In this document: in pieces, positions 51,071-61,309 of the stretch | Position numbering within the stretch: position 1 is the first letter of the stretch | How the letters are laid out: every line of letters begins with the position of its first letter | NCBI RefSeq assembly: GCF_003403015.1 | Contig: NZ_QURL01000003.1 | Span: forward strand, 590,936 to 654,935 | Length of the DNA: 64,000 nucleotides | Direction: 5' to 3' | Source: Fulvimarina endophytica | Lineage (GTDB): Bacteria > Pseudomonadota > Alphaproteobacteria > Rhizobiales > Rhizobiaceae | Made by a program: the position numbers and the translations under genes | The notes under the pieces: generated by a model | The model's database searches: none | Seen by the model: the letters and a program-made list of their open reading frames with translations, nothing else | What the model was told of the DNA's origin: nothing

Positions 51071-52123
51071 TCAGCGGGGGGCTCGGGTGCTGTCTCGCAC
51101 GAGGAGTTCGACCGGCAGGATCGTCTCGGGGGCGCAGGGCTCCTGCCTGACGAGGGCGATCAGCGTCTCGGCGGCCTTCCGGCCGATCCGGTGCCGGTGC
51201 TGGCGGATGGTGGTGAGGGGCGGCAGGGCATAGGCCGACATCTCGATATTGTCGAAGCCAACGACGGAGATATCGTGCGGCACCCGGATGCCCGCGCCGG
51301 CCAGTCCGTGGACGAGGCCGATCGCCATCTCGTCGCTGTCGCAGAACACCGCCGTCGCCTGCCGATGGTTCGAGAGGAGATCCGCCGCGGCCGCATTGCC
51401 GGATCTGAGGGAGAATTCGCCGCTGAGGCGCAGTTCTGCGGCCTCCGATGCGATCCCTGTCTCCTCGAAGCCTCTTTCGACGCCCTTCCGGCGGGAGATC
51501 GAAAGCGAGTTGCCGGCGGGACCCGCGAGATGGGCGATGTAGCGATGGCCGAGTTCGGCAAGGTGCCGGACGGCGAGCCGTCCCCCCTCGACATTGTCGG
51601 CGAGGATACGCGGCGCATCGAGGCCCGCGATCCACTCGCAAGCCTGCACCACGGGCGGGCAATGGACGGAGGCGAAGAGCTCCGGGCCGAGGCGCCCGTC
51701 GAGAACGATCACCCCGTCGGCATGGGAGCGCGTGAGCCAGGCACCGAGCGCCTCGGGCCGGCCGGTCAGAACCGGGCCGTCGGTATCGAGGACTAGGAGG
51801 TTGAGCTTCCTCTCGCTCAAGACCTCGGCAATGCCGGAGAGGATCTGCGAGAAGAACGGATTGGCAAGGCGCGGAACCAGAGCGAGGACGGCGCCGACCT
51901 GACGCTGGCGCAGGTTGCGCGCCGTCACGTTCAGCCGGTAGCCGGTTTCGACGATCGCCCGCTCCACCGCCTCGCGCGCAGCCTTCGAGACGATGGCCGG
52001 GTTGGACATGACACGGCTGACGGTCGCGACCGAAACGCCGGCCAGAGCGGCGACGTCGTGAATGCGAGGCTCGTGTCTGTCCTTCGTCAAAACCACCCTG
52101 CCGGCCAAGCTGCGCTGGCTCAC
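51071..52123 (-). CDS. LacI-family regulator of the divergent sugar genes
   Basis: A LacI-type repressor of 350 residues from the GTG at 52123. The HTH is RIHDVAALAGVSVATVSRVM and the hinge is TARNLRQRQVG; the sugar-binding domain has VLALVPRLANPFFSQIL, AVFCDSDEMAIGLVHGL and DISVVGFDNIEMS. A TTG at 52090 has AGGGTGG upstream and would give a start closer to the HTH, so the N-terminus is uncertain. It diverges from the isomerase remnant and dehydrogenase genes, with an operator-like site between. Confidence 0.9.
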   Translation of the reverse strand: MSQRSLAGRVVLTKDRHEPRIHDVAALAGVSVATVSRVMSNPAIVSKAAREAVERAIVETGYRLNVTARNLRQRQVGAVLALVPRLANPFFSQILSGIAEVLSERKLNLLVLDTDGPVLTGRPEALGAWLTRSHADGVIVLDGRLGPELFASVHCPPVVQACEWIAGLDAPRILADNVEGGRLAVRHLAELGHRYIAHLAGPAGNSLSISRRKGVERGFEETGIASEAAELRLSGEFSLRSGNAAAADLLSNHRQATAVFCDSDEMAIGLVHGLAGAGIRVPHDISVVGFDNIEMSAYALPPLTTIRQHRHRIGRKAAETLIALVRQEPCAPETILPVELLVRDSTRAPR

Positions 52124-52178
52124 GCCTATAGCGCGGAACCGGCGTTGTTATCCTTTTCAGTTTGTGTCAGCCTCTAAA

Positions 52179-52192
52179 TGAAACCGATTACA
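52179..52192. promoter_or_regulatory. LacI/GalR-type operator
   Basis: TGAAACCGATTACA is a LacI/GalR-like imperfect palindrome (half-sites TGAAACC and TGTAATC), 28 bp upstream of the isomerase remnant ATG. It lies in the divergent gap with the LacI gene, a normal place for an autoregulated operator. Confidence 0.55.
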
Positions 52193-52219
52193 TTCACGAA
52201 TAGTGTGGCAGGAGGACCT

Positions 52220-52576
52220 ATGAAGACGCTGGAAGCCCCCGGGCTCTTCCTTGCCCGGTTCGTTGGCGCGGCATCGCCATTCGATCGATTCGACACCATC
52301 GCCGCCTGGGCCGCAGGGTGTGGCTGCCGTGCCGTTCAGGTGCCCTCGGGCGCGGCCGGGCTGATGGATCGCGACCGGGCGGCGACCTCGAAGGGCTGTT
52401 GCGGGTATCGTTCCAGCCGGGCGGGCGAGGCGGACGCTTCCATCCGTGGATCGTCGGCGCATATGCAAGGCAAGCTCGGCGCGGTCCATCCGGCCCGTGA
52501 CGCGGCCTGCGGCGATGTCGCCGGGGCCGGCCGCGATCAGGCGGCCAATCGGGCGATGCTCGGACTGGAGGGCTGA
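52220..52576 (+). pseudogene. Sugar phosphate isomerase/epimerase remnant with internal deletion
   Basis: An in-frame 118-codon open frame with a perfect GGAGGA start site. The N-terminus (LEAPGLFLARFVGAASPFDRF, AAWAAGCGCRAVQVPS) matches the start of xylose-isomerase-like TIM-barrel epimerases, which are about 340-350 residues. A later piece (SSAHMQGKLGAVHPA) matches the region near residue 85 of those proteins, and the last residues (GRDQAANRAMLGLEG) match their C-terminus. Some 230 residues in between, with the metal-binding barrel, are missing, and the first part is eroded. It cannot be an active barrel. It sits four bases before an intact Gfo/Idh gene, its usual partner. Confidence 0.75.
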
Positions 52577-52579
52577 GGC

Positions 52580-53740
52580 ATGGACAGGCACGTTCCCATT
52601 CGTCTCGGAATGGTCGGCGGCGGTGCCGGCGCGATGATCGGCGAGGTCCACCGCATCGCCTCGCGGCTCGACGGGCATTACGAGCTCGTCGCCGGCGCGC
52701 TCTCTTCGTCGCCGGAAAAGGCCACCGAAAGCGCGGCGGCGATCGGTCTCGACCCGGCGCGAAGCTATGCCGATTTCGAGGCCATGGCCGAGGCGGAAGC
52801 CTCGCTCGAGGACGGCATCGAGGCGGTGTCGATCTGCACGCCGAACCACATGCATTTTCCGGTCGCCAAGGCCTTCCTGGCCCGCGGCATCCACGTGATC
52901 TGCGACAAGCCCATGACGGCGACGCTCGGTGAGGCCGAAGCGCTCGCGGAGATCGCCGGCAAGGCCGACGCCCTCTTCGTCCTCACCCACAATTACTCCG
53001 CCTATCCCGAGATCCGCCGGGCCCGCGCGATGGTCGCCGCCGGCGATCTCGGCTCGATCAGGCTCGTTCAGGTGGAATATGCCCAGGACTGGCTCACCGA
53101 GGCGGTGGAATCCAAGCAGGCCGCATGGCGCAGCGATCCCGAAAAGGCCGGTGCCGGTGGGGCGATCGGCGATATCGGCACCCATGCCTTCCAGCTGGCA
53201 GCGACCGTCACCGGCATGGTGCCGAACCGGCTCGCCGCCGATCTGTCGAGCTTCGTGCCCGGCCGCAGGCTGGACGACAACGCCCATATCCTGATGCGCT
53301 ACGAGAGCGGCGCGAAGGGCATGCTCTGGGCCTCGCAGGTCGCGCCCGGCACCGAGAACGGGCTGAAGATCCGGGTCTATGGCGAGAAGGCCGGCCTCGA
53401 ATGGCATCACGAGGCGCCGGAAACCCTCTGGTTCACGCCTTTCGGCGAGCCGGCGCGCAAATTGCGCCGGGGCGGACCGGGGGCGAGCCCCGGAGGAGCG
53501 GGCACGGATCTCGAACGCCTCAGCCGCGTTCCGCCCGGCCATCCGGAAGGCTATCTCGAGGGCTTTGCCAATCTCTACACGGAGGCGGCCCGGGCCATCC
53601 GCGCCCGTCAGGCGGGCGAGCCGACCCCTGAAGGTCTTCTCCTTCCCGGCATCGAGGACGGGCTCATGGGCCTGCGCTTCATCGACGCCTGCATCCGCTC
53701 CGCCACGGCCGACGCGGCTTTCGTGGAGATCGCCCCGTAA
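52580..53740 (+). CDS. Gfo/Idh/MocA-family sugar dehydrogenase
   Basis: A 386-residue NAD(P)-dependent oxidoreductase. The Rossmann start is IRLGMVGGGAGAMIGEVH; the catalytic lysine motif is ICDKPMT, and GGAIGDIGTHAFQLA carries the usual catalytic Asp/His. This group often acts on inositols or keto-sugars next to a TIM-barrel isomerase. Here that isomerase is reduced to a remnant four bases upstream, so this gene may be an isolated survivor. It is convergent with the MsmK-type ATPase gene. Confidence 0.88.
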   Translation: MDRHVPIRLGMVGGGAGAMIGEVHRIASRLDGHYELVAGALSSSPEKATESAAAIGLDPARSYADFEAMAEAEASLEDGIEAVSICTPNHMHFPVAKAFLARGIHVICDKPMTATLGEAEALAEIAGKADALFVLTHNYSAYPEIRRARAMVAAGDLGSIRLVQVEYAQDWLTEAVESKQAAWRSDPEKAGAGGAIGDIGTHAFQLAATVTGMVPNRLAADLSSFVPGRRLDDNAHILMRYESGAKGMLWASQVAPGTENGLKIRVYGEKAGLEWHHEAPETLWFTPFGEPARKLRRGGPGASPGGAGTDLERLSRVPPGHPEGYLEGFANLYTEAARAIRARQAGEPTPEGLLLPGIEDGLMGLRFIDACIRSATADAAFVEIAP

Positions 53741-53847
53741 GCGATCCGGCACCGGCATGAAGGAACGGCCGGGCGAGCCGCGCCGGCCGCTGTCCCCTCC
53801 GCCCGATCCGGCGTTCGGCGGGCGGCAGCGCCCGAGGGGCGCTGTTC

Positions 53848-54939
53848 TCAGGCGGGATGGACCGCGTCCCCTTGCGCGTCGAAGAGATGCAGCGCCTCGC
53901 GCCGGGCCGTCAGGGCGATCTCGTCGTCGCGCCTCACCGGAACGCTGCCGGGGATCTTGGCGACCAGCGGCTCCTCGCCGACGCCGATATCGACATAGAG
54001 AAGGGTGACCTCGCCGAGGCGCTCGACCAGCGAGACCTTGCCGCGAAAATCCCCGGTGCCGTCCTGCGACAGGGACAGGTCTTCCGGGCGCACGCCGAGA
54101 TAGCCCGTGCCGCCCGCTGCCACCCGGCGCGGGGCGGCAAGCGTGAGGGGCGCGAGACCCTCGACCCGCGCGCTCGCCCGCTCGCCGTCCGGCTCGATCC
54201 TCGCGGGCAGGATGTTCATCGCCGGCGAGCCGATGAAGCGGGCGACGAAGAGATTGTCGGGGCGCTCGTAGAGATCGATGGGCGAGCCGACCTGTTCCAC
54301 GCGCCCCTTGTTGAGGACGACGATCCGGTCGGCCAGCGTCATCGCCTCGACCTGGTCGTGGGTGACGTAGATCATCGTCGTGTCCGACATCTTCTCATGG
54401 AGGCCGGCGATCTCGATCCGGGTCTGGACGCGCAGCGCGGCATCGAGGTTCGACAGGGGCTCGTCGAAGAGGAAGACCTTGGGCTTGCGGGTGATCGCCC
54501 GGCCGATCGCCACGCGCTGGCGCTGGCCGCCGGACAGCGCCTTGGGGAGGCGATCGAGATAGTCCTCGATCTGGAGGATGCGCGCCGCCTCGCGGATACG
54601 CGCCTCGCGCTCGTCTTTGCCCGTCCCTTTGTCGAGCTTCAGGCCGAAGGCCATGTTCTCGTAGACCGTCATATGCGGGTAGAGCGCATAGGACTGGAAC
54701 ACCATGGCGATGCCGCGTTCCTTCGGGCTCTTGTCGTTAACCGTCCTGCCGTCGATCTCCAGCGTGCCGCCGGTGATGTCCTCCAGCCCCGCGATGAGGC
54801 GCAGAAGGGTCGATTTCCCGCAGCCGGACGGCCCGACGAAGACGATGAACTCCCCCTCCTCGATCTGAAGATCGATGCCGTGCAGGACCTTGACCGCCCC
54901 GAAGGCCTTCTCGACCTTGGTGAGCTTGACGCTGGCCAT
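53848..54939 (-). CDS. Sugar ABC transporter ATPase (MsmK/UgpC/ThuK type)
   Basis: A 363-residue importer ATPase. Walker A is GPSGCGKST, the Q-loop MVFQSYALYPHMTV, the signature LSGGQRQRVAIGRAI, Walker B VFLFDEPLSNLDA, and the H-loop YVTHDQVEAMTL. A C-terminal TOBE domain (about 240-355) fits MalK-like regulation. It is the last gene of the thu/agl-like operon, 35 bp after the GH13 gene, in the position of aglK/thuK. GGGAGGAA precedes the ATG. Confidence 0.93.
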   Translation of the reverse strand: MASVKLTKVEKAFGAVKVLHGIDLQIEEGEFIVFVGPSGCGKSTLLRLIAGLEDITGGTLEIDGRTVNDKSPKERGIAMVFQSYALYPHMTVYENMAFGLKLDKGTGKDEREARIREAARILQIEDYLDRLPKALSGGQRQRVAIGRAITRKPKVFLFDEPLSNLDAALRVQTRIEIAGLHEKMSDTTMIYVTHDQVEAMTLADRIVVLNKGRVEQVGSPIDLYERPDNLFVARFIGSPAMNILPARIEPDGERASARVEGLAPLTLAAPRRVAAGGTGYLGVRPEDLSLSQDGTGDFRGKVSLVERLGEVTLLYVDIGVGEEPLVAKIPGSVPVRRDDEIALTARREALHLFDAQGDAVHPA

Positions 54940-54974
54940 TGTGAACTTCCTCCCGTCGATCTTTCGTTTCGTCG

Positions 54975-56660
54975 TTATCGGGTGATGCGGGCGATGAAGC
55001 CGTCATGGGCGGCGAGCCGGATCGTGTCGCCGTCGAGCCGGCCCCCGAAGAGGCCAGGCGCGGCGCCCGCGACGCTCATTCCCTCGGGCAGTTCGAAACG
55101 GGCCGGCTCCTCGCCGAGATTGAAGACGCAGAGGGTCGCCTCGCCGTCCGCCTCGCGCAGCATTGCGAGGATCGAAGGCTCGGCATCGAGGAAGGTCAGC
55201 CGGCCCTTGACGAGGGAGGGTGACGCTTTGCGGTAGGCGATGAGCCGGCGATAGAAGGCAAGGAGCGAGTCCGGATCCTCCTCGGCGGACGAGACGGCGA
55301 GCGCGAGATGCTCGTCCGGGATGGGCAGCCAGGGCTCGGCATCGGAAAAGCCGCCATTGCGGTCGTCGCCGGTCCAGACCATGGGCGTGCGGCAGCCGTC
55401 GCGGGTCTTCACCTCGGGCCAGAGCGCGATGCCGGAGGGATCGACCATCCGGTCGCGGGGGATCTCGGCTTCGCCGAGCCCCAGTTCCTCGCCCTGATAG
55501 AGGCAGACCGAGCCGCGCAGGCTCATCAGGACGCCGGCGGCGAGCTTCAGGATGGTGTCTCGTTCGCCAGGCCCCTCGCGTCCCTCGGCCCAGCGCGTCG
55601 CGTGGCGCACCACGTCGTGGTTCGAGAAGGCCCAGCACGCCCAGCCGTCCGGCCCGGCGGTCTCGAAGCGCTGGACGACGTTGCGGATCGTCCGAGGCGC
55701 GAGAATGCCGCCCGACAGGAATTCGAAGGCGTAGCACATCTGCAGCTTGTCGCCGCCGGAGGTGTATTCGCCCATGAGTTCGATGCCGGTGCTGCGCTCG
55801 CCGACCTCGCCGACGGCGACGGCGCCGTATTCGTCGAGAACGCTTCGCATCTCCTTCAGGAAGGCGAGATTGTCGGGCCGGTTCCGGTCGTGGACGTGGT
55901 GCTGGAAATTGTAGGCGTCCGAGCGCGGGGCGTAGATCTCCGAGCGCATGGCCTCGGGAAGCGGCGGATTGTCCCTCAGTTCGGCGTCGTGGAAATAGAA
56001 GTTCGCCGTATCGAGCCGGAAGCCGTCGACGCCCCGTTCCAGCCAGAAGCGCATCTCGCTAAGAAGCGCCGCGCGCACATCCGGATTGTGGAAGTTGAGA
56101 TCCGGCTGCTCGATCAGGAAGTTGTGGAGATAGTATTGCCGGCGGCGCGAATTCCAGCGCCAGGCCGGCCCTGAAAACACCGACAGCCAGTTGTTGGGCG
56201 GGGTGCCGTCCTCCTTCGGATCGGCCCAGACATACCAGTCGGCCTTCGGGTTGTCGCGGCTCTGCCGGCTTTCCTCGAACCACGGATGCCGGTCGGAGGA
56301 ATGGGAGATCACCTGATCGATGATCACCTTCAGGCCGAGGTCGTGGGCGCGCTCGACGAGCGCGTCGAAATCGGCGAGCGTGCCGAAGATCGGGTCGACG
56401 TCCCGGTAGTTCGCGACGTCGTAGCCGAAATCCTTCATCGGCGAGGTGAAGAAGGGCGAGAGCCAGACCGCATCGACCCCGAGCGAGGCGACGTGGTCGA
56501 GGCGCCGGGTGATGCCGGGAAGATCGCCGACGCCGTTCCCGGTCGTATCCTGGAAGGAGCGCGGATAGATCTGGTAGATCACTGCGCCGCGCCACCAGTC
56601 CGGGTCGCGCAAGAGTTGGCCTGTCGCCGAGAGCTGGGGATGTTGAGCTTGATCAAGCAC
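54975..56660 (-). CDS. aglA: GH13 alpha-glucosidase (AglA-like)
   Basis: A 561-residue cytoplasmic glycoside hydrolase family 13 enzyme, without a signal peptide. Conserved regions are VIIDQVISHSS, GFRLDTANFYF (nucleophile Asp), VAVGEVGE (acid/base Glu) and FSNHDVVR (transition-state Asp). It would hydrolyse alpha-linked glucosides taken up by the adjoining transporter. The start is a GTG at 56660 with AAGGTC about a dozen bases upstream. It sits between permease and ATPase genes, as in the rhizobial aglEFGAK operon. Confidence 0.92.
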   Translation of the reverse strand: MLDQAQHPQLSATGQLLRDPDWWRGAVIYQIYPRSFQDTTGNGVGDLPGITRRLDHVASLGVDAVWLSPFFTSPMKDFGYDVANYRDVDPIFGTLADFDALVERAHDLGLKVIIDQVISHSSDRHPWFEESRQSRDNPKADWYVWADPKEDGTPPNNWLSVFSGPAWRWNSRRRQYYLHNFLIEQPDLNFHNPDVRAALLSEMRFWLERGVDGFRLDTANFYFHDAELRDNPPLPEAMRSEIYAPRSDAYNFQHHVHDRNRPDNLAFLKEMRSVLDEYGAVAVGEVGERSTGIELMGEYTSGGDKLQMCYAFEFLSGGILAPRTIRNVVQRFETAGPDGWACWAFSNHDVVRHATRWAEGREGPGERDTILKLAAGVLMSLRGSVCLYQGEELGLGEAEIPRDRMVDPSGIALWPEVKTRDGCRTPMVWTGDDRNGGFSDAEPWLPIPDEHLALAVSSAEEDPDSLLAFYRRLIAYRKASPSLVKGRLTFLDAEPSILAMLREADGEATLCVFNLGEEPARFELPEGMSVAGAAPGLFGGRLDGDTIRLAAHDGFIARITR

Positions 56661-56697
56661 GGTTTGCTTCGACCTTTTTAAGAGTGAGAAACGGGGG

Positions 56698-57525
<828 letters not shown>

Positions 57526-57526
57526 C

Positions 57527-58525
57527 TCAGCGTCCCCTCCCGCCCAGATCGAGCCTGGCGATCTTGATGTAAAGCAGCGTGATCATCGCGATCACCAGGA
57601 ACAGGAAGGTCGAGGCCGCCGAGCCGTAGGCGAACTTGTCGAACTGGAAGAGGTTTTCCTGGGCGAAGACCGACATGGTCTTGGTGTCGGTGTTGTTCGG
57701 CGTCAGCACGTAGATGAGATCGAAGATCCTGAGGGCGTCGAGGGCGCGGAAGATCACCGCGACGAGGATGGCCGGCCGGATCAGCGGTAGCGTCACCTTC
57801 CAGAACACCTTGACCGGATGGATGCCGTCGATCTTGGCGGCCTCGTAGACGTCCCCCGGCACCATCTGCAGGCCGGCGAGGATCAGGAGCGCCATGAAGG
57901 GCGTCGTCTTCCAGACGTCGACCATGATGACGGCCCACATGGCGGTCTCGGGATTGGCGGTCCATGCGACGGGCGAGGAGATGAGCCCCACCGTCATCAG
58001 CATGTCGTTGAGGATGCCGAACTGGTCGTTCATCATCCAGGCCCACATCTTGGCCGAGACGATGGTCGGAATCGCCCAGGGGATGAGGACGGCGGCCCGC
58101 ACGATGGAGCGGCCCCGGAATTCGGCATTGAGGACGAGAGCGAAGACGAGGCCGAGCACGGTCTCGATCGAAACCGAGATCACGGTGTAGTAGACCGTGT
58201 TCCAGACCGCGTTCCACCACTGGTCGTCGAAGAAGAGGCCGAAATATTCGCCCTCTCCGTCGCCGTAGTCGACATATTCCCAATAGTTGCGGATGCCGAT
58301 CCATTCGGCGCCGTCGATATCGGTGAGGCTCGCATCGGTGAAGGAATAGTAGATGGTCTGGATCAGCGGCCAGCCGGCGACGAGCGCGAGGACGAGGATC
58401 ATCGGCGTCAGGAACAGCCAGGCCGATCTCAGCCTCTCGCGCGAGAGGTTCGAGCGGGTCGCGGGTCGCTCCTGCGCTTCGATCGCTTTCTCGGTGGGCG
58501 GTGCGCCCATGGACAGGTTCGACAT
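57527..58525 (-). CDS. thuF: Sugar ABC permease, MalF type
   Basis: A 332-residue permease with an N-terminal cytoplasmic extension of about 30 residues and six hydrophobic segments. The EAA loop is YEAAKIDGIHPVKVFWKVTLP (minus strand about 57786-57848). It has a large periplasmic loop after the first helix (TDIDGAEWIGIRNYWEYVDYG). It follows the binding-protein gene by 140 bp and is coupled to thuG. The symbol is tentative, by operon position. Confidence 0.88.
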   Translation of the reverse strand: MSNLSMGAPPTEKAIEAQERPATRSNLSRERLRSAWLFLTPMILVLALVAGWPLIQTIYYSFTDASLTDIDGAEWIGIRNYWEYVDYGDGEGEYFGLFFDDQWWNAVWNTVYYTVISVSIETVLGLVFALVLNAEFRGRSIVRAAVLIPWAIPTIVSAKMWAWMMNDQFGILNDMLMTVGLISSPVAWTANPETAMWAVIMVDVWKTTPFMALLILAGLQMVPGDVYEAAKIDGIHPVKVFWKVTLPLIRPAILVAVIFRALDALRIFDLIYVLTPNNTDTKTMSVFAQENLFQFDKFAYGSAASTFLFLVIAMITLLYIKIARLDLGGRGR

Positions 58526-58665
58526 GTGGTTCTCCCGAACACCTCGCCGTTGTCACGCCGCAGGAGGAAGCCTCGCGCCTTCCGGCGCGCCCGGCCCCTC
58601 CGGCCCGCATTCCGCCGGACGGCGCGAGGGTCGCGCGCCGTCCGCATGCTGCGCGTCGGCGCCCG

Positions 58666-59931
58666 TTACCAGCCGCTGCGCTTCAGGCGGCGGAGGCGCT
58701 TTTCGAGCTGGTCGAGATTGTCCGCCGCGGTGCCACGGCCCGAAAGGGTCTCGTTGACGGTGGTCCAGAACTCCTTGGAGACCTCGTTATACTGTCCCTT
58801 CGTCGCGGCCGACGGACGCGGAATGGCGGTCTCGATTACCGTGTCCCATTCGGCGACGATCGGCTGGGCCTTCGCGATCTCCGGGTCGTCGTAGAGGCTG
58901 GCGATGGTGGGAAGACGCGCGGTCATGAGCGCGCGCTCCTTCTGGGACTGTTCGGACGAGAGGAACTTCACGAGCTCGATCGCCGCGTCCTGGTTTTCGG
59001 AAAACTGCGAGACCGCGAGGTTCCAGCCGCCGAGGCAGGCGGCGGACTGGCCGCCATCGGCGCCGGCCGGCAGCGGCGCGACGTCGAACTTGCCCTTGAC
59101 AGCAGAGTCCTCGCCATTGCCGAGCGGATAGGCATAGGGCCAGTTGCGCATGAAGACGGCATTGCCGGTCTGCCAAACGCCGCGCGCCTCCTCCTCCTTG
59201 TAGGAGAGGACGCCGGCCGGCGCGATGGTGCCGACCCATCCCTTCGCCTGGTCGAGCGCCGCCGCCGCCTTCTCGTTGTTGATGGTGATCTCGCCGTTCT
59301 CGTCGACGATGGTGCCGCCGCCATGGGAGGCGACCCATTCGAGCCCGTCGCAGGTGAGCCCCTCATAGGGCGCGCCCTGGAAGACGAAACCGTTCATCTG
59401 GCTGTTGCCGGCCTTGCGCTCGGCGTCCTGGATCTCCTGGGCGGTTGCCTGAAGCTCCTCCCAGGTCTGGGGCACCGCCTTGCCGTATTTCTCCAGAAGA
59501 TCGGTGCGGTAGTAGAGCGCCGGGGCGTCCGTATACATGGGGAAGGCGACGAGCTTGCCGTCGACGGTTTGCGACTGGATCACCGAGGGCAGATGCTCGC
59601 CGACCCGGTCCGCCATCGCCTCGGTAAGATCGACGAGGTTCGCGGCGAGCTGCGGCGCCCAGATCACGTCGGTGCGGTAGACATCGATATCGGCGTTCTG
59701 CGCGGCGAGCCACAGCCGGTACTGGCCGAACTGGTCGGTGGAGGAGGCGGGCATCTCGACGATGTTCACCGTGTGCCCCGTCTCCTCCGTGAACTTGGAG
59801 AGCTGCTGGCGCATCTCCGCCACGTCCTGGCCGATCGAGCCGAGCGCGATGGACAGTTCGGCCGAAAGGGCCGGCTGGGCGGCCAGAGCGGTGCTGAGAC
59901 CGAGGCCGAGTGCGAGTGCGGCTGGACGCAT
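58666..59931 (-). CDS. thuE: Sugar ABC substrate-binding protein (ThuE-like)
   Basis: A 421-residue periplasmic binding protein. The signal peptide MRPAALALGLGLSTALAAQP ends at Ala-Leu-Ser-Ala. The mature part shows STDQFGQYRLWLAAQNADIDVYRTDVIWAP (minus-strand order), FPMYTDAPALYYR, EEEARGVWQTGNAVFMRNWP and LGGWNLAVS. This closely follows my memory of rhizobial ThuE, the trehalose/maltose-binding protein. GGGAGGAAA precedes the ATG at 59931. A 253-bp gap separates it from thuB, so it may have its own promoter or RNA processing site. Confidence 0.88.
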   Translation of the reverse strand: MRPAALALGLGLSTALAAQPALSAELSIALGSIGQDVAEMRQQLSKFTEETGHTVNIVEMPASSTDQFGQYRLWLAAQNADIDVYRTDVIWAPQLAANLVDLTEAMADRVGEHLPSVIQSQTVDGKLVAFPMYTDAPALYYRTDLLEKYGKAVPQTWEELQATAQEIQDAERKAGNSQMNGFVFQGAPYEGLTCDGLEWVASHGGGTIVDENGEITINNEKAAAALDQAKGWVGTIAPAGVLSYKEEEARGVWQTGNAVFMRNWPYAYPLGNGEDSAVKGKFDVAPLPAGADGGQSAACLGGWNLAVSQFSENQDAAIELVKFLSSEQSQKERALMTARLPTIASLYDDPEIAKAQPIVAEWDTVIETAIPRPSAATKGQYNEVSKEFWTTVNETLSGRGTAADNLDQLEKRLRRLKRSGW

Positions 59932-60184
59932 GATGTCGTTTCCTCCCGATGTGATGCCGGCTGGAGCGCTCCTCCGCCGAGGCCGGCTTTCTTCATTCCG
60001 TCTTGTCTTGTCTTGTCTCGTTCCGTCTCGTCGAAACGCGCCTCCCCCCATGCGGTCGAGGGCGTCTGCGTGCCCCTTGCGAACTCCCGGTGAGAAGGCA
60101 TTGAGCGCCCGTCGCCGCAAATTCAATCTCAAGGTAGCGTGATGCACGTCCTGGGCGGCGCCTCAGGGACGCCATCTGAATGCG

Positions 60185-61309
60185 TCACGACGCCTGCCGG
60201 TGGACCTCGCCGCGACCATCCGGGGCGCCGTCCGCGCCGAGGCCTGTCTCGACGAACCGCCTTTCGGCATCGGAGACGAAGCAGAGATCGAGGATCTTCT
60301 GGGTTTCGGCGGCATGGCGGAACGTCGGCTCGCCGCTGATGCCCGACCGGATGGCGTCCGCGAAGCGCTGCTCGTTGCGGGGCGTGGGGTCGCAGGCCAC
60401 CCGCTCCCAGGTCGCCGTCTCGATATGGGCGCCCAGACAGGTCTCGAGAGTGGAATCGAACTGGTTGGCCCAGACCCGCAAGGCGCCGCGATCGCCGTAG
60501 ATGGTGAGGTGCAGGTCGTTGAGATTGCCCGTCGCATAGCGCGACATGTGGACGACGCCGAGCGCGCCATTGGCAAGCTCCACCGTCATCGCGACGGAAT
60601 CGTTGACGTCGAACCGGTAGGCCCCGATCGCGCCGCCCTCGGCCTTGTCGAAGGTCTTCATCCGCGCCTGGAGGGCGGAGATATCGAGCCCCGATCCGAA
60701 GGTCACGAAGTCGAGGAGGTGAATGCCGATATCGCCGAGAACGCCCTTCGAGCCGTGCGAGCCCGAAAGCCGCCAGAGCCAGCGCTCCTCGGTCCGCCAG
60801 TCGCCCCAGTGCTTGCCGGTGAGCCAGCTCTGGAGATAGTTCGCGTCGACGTGACGGACCGCGCCGATCTCGCCCGCCTCCACCATCTGCCGCGCGCGCT
60901 GGATGGCATGGGCGTTGCGATAGGTGAGGTTGACCATGGCGACGACGCCGGCCGCTTCCGCCGCCTCCGTCATCGCCATCGCGTCCTCATGGGTCGGCGC
61001 GAGGGGTTTTTCGCAGAAGACGTGCTTTCCGGCGGCGAGAAGGTCGAGGGTCGTCGCCTTGTGGACGGCGTCGGGCGTCGAATTGACGGCCGCGTCGAAT
61101 TCGCCCCAGGCGATCGCCTCGCCAAGGCTCGCAAAGCTCTTCGCGATGCCATGGGTCTGCGCGAAGGCTTGCGCCCGCTCGCCATTGGTGTCGACCGCCG
61201 CGACGATCTCGATGCTGTCGATCTCGCCGAACTTTTCGGCATGGCGCGCGGCGATGCCGCCCGTGCCGAGAATGATGAGGCGGTCCTTCTGCGGGGCGCG
61301 AGCGCTCAT
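60185..61309 (-). CDS. thuB: ThuB-like Gfo/Idh/MocA disaccharide dehydrogenase
   Basis: A 374-residue NAD-dependent oxidoreductase. [20 protein letters not shown] is the Rossmann start, [13 protein letters not shown] the catalytic-Lys motif, and [20 protein letters not shown] the catalytic region. In rhizobia ThuA and ThuB act together to form 3-keto derivatives of trehalose and related disaccharides. The ATG overlaps the thuA stop (ATGA), so the pair is coupled. The nearby intact dehydrogenase at 52580 is a different subgroup. Confidence 0.87.
   Translation of the reverse strand: MSARAPQKDRLIILGTGGIAARHAEKFGEIDSIEIVAAVDTNGERAQAFAQTHGIAKSFASLGEAIAWGEFDAAVNSTPDAVHKATTLDLLAAGKHVFCEKPLAPTHEDAMAMTEAAEAAGVVAMVNLTYRNAHAIQRARQMVEAGEIGAVRHVDANYLQSWLTGKHWGDWRTEERWLWRLSGSHGSKGVLGDIGIHLLDFVTFGSGLDISALQARMKTFDKAEGGAIGAYRFDVNDSVAMTVELANGALGVVHMSRYATGNLNDLHLTIYGDRGALRVWANQFDSTLETCLGAHIETATWERVACDPTPRNEQRFADAIRSGISGEPTFRHAAETQKILDLCFVSDAERRFVETGLGADGAPDGRGEVHRQAS

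Noticed and set aside
60001..60015. TCTTG tandem triplet in the thuB-thuE gap
   Set aside because: Three copies of five bases are too few to suggest function; noted only as local simple sequence.
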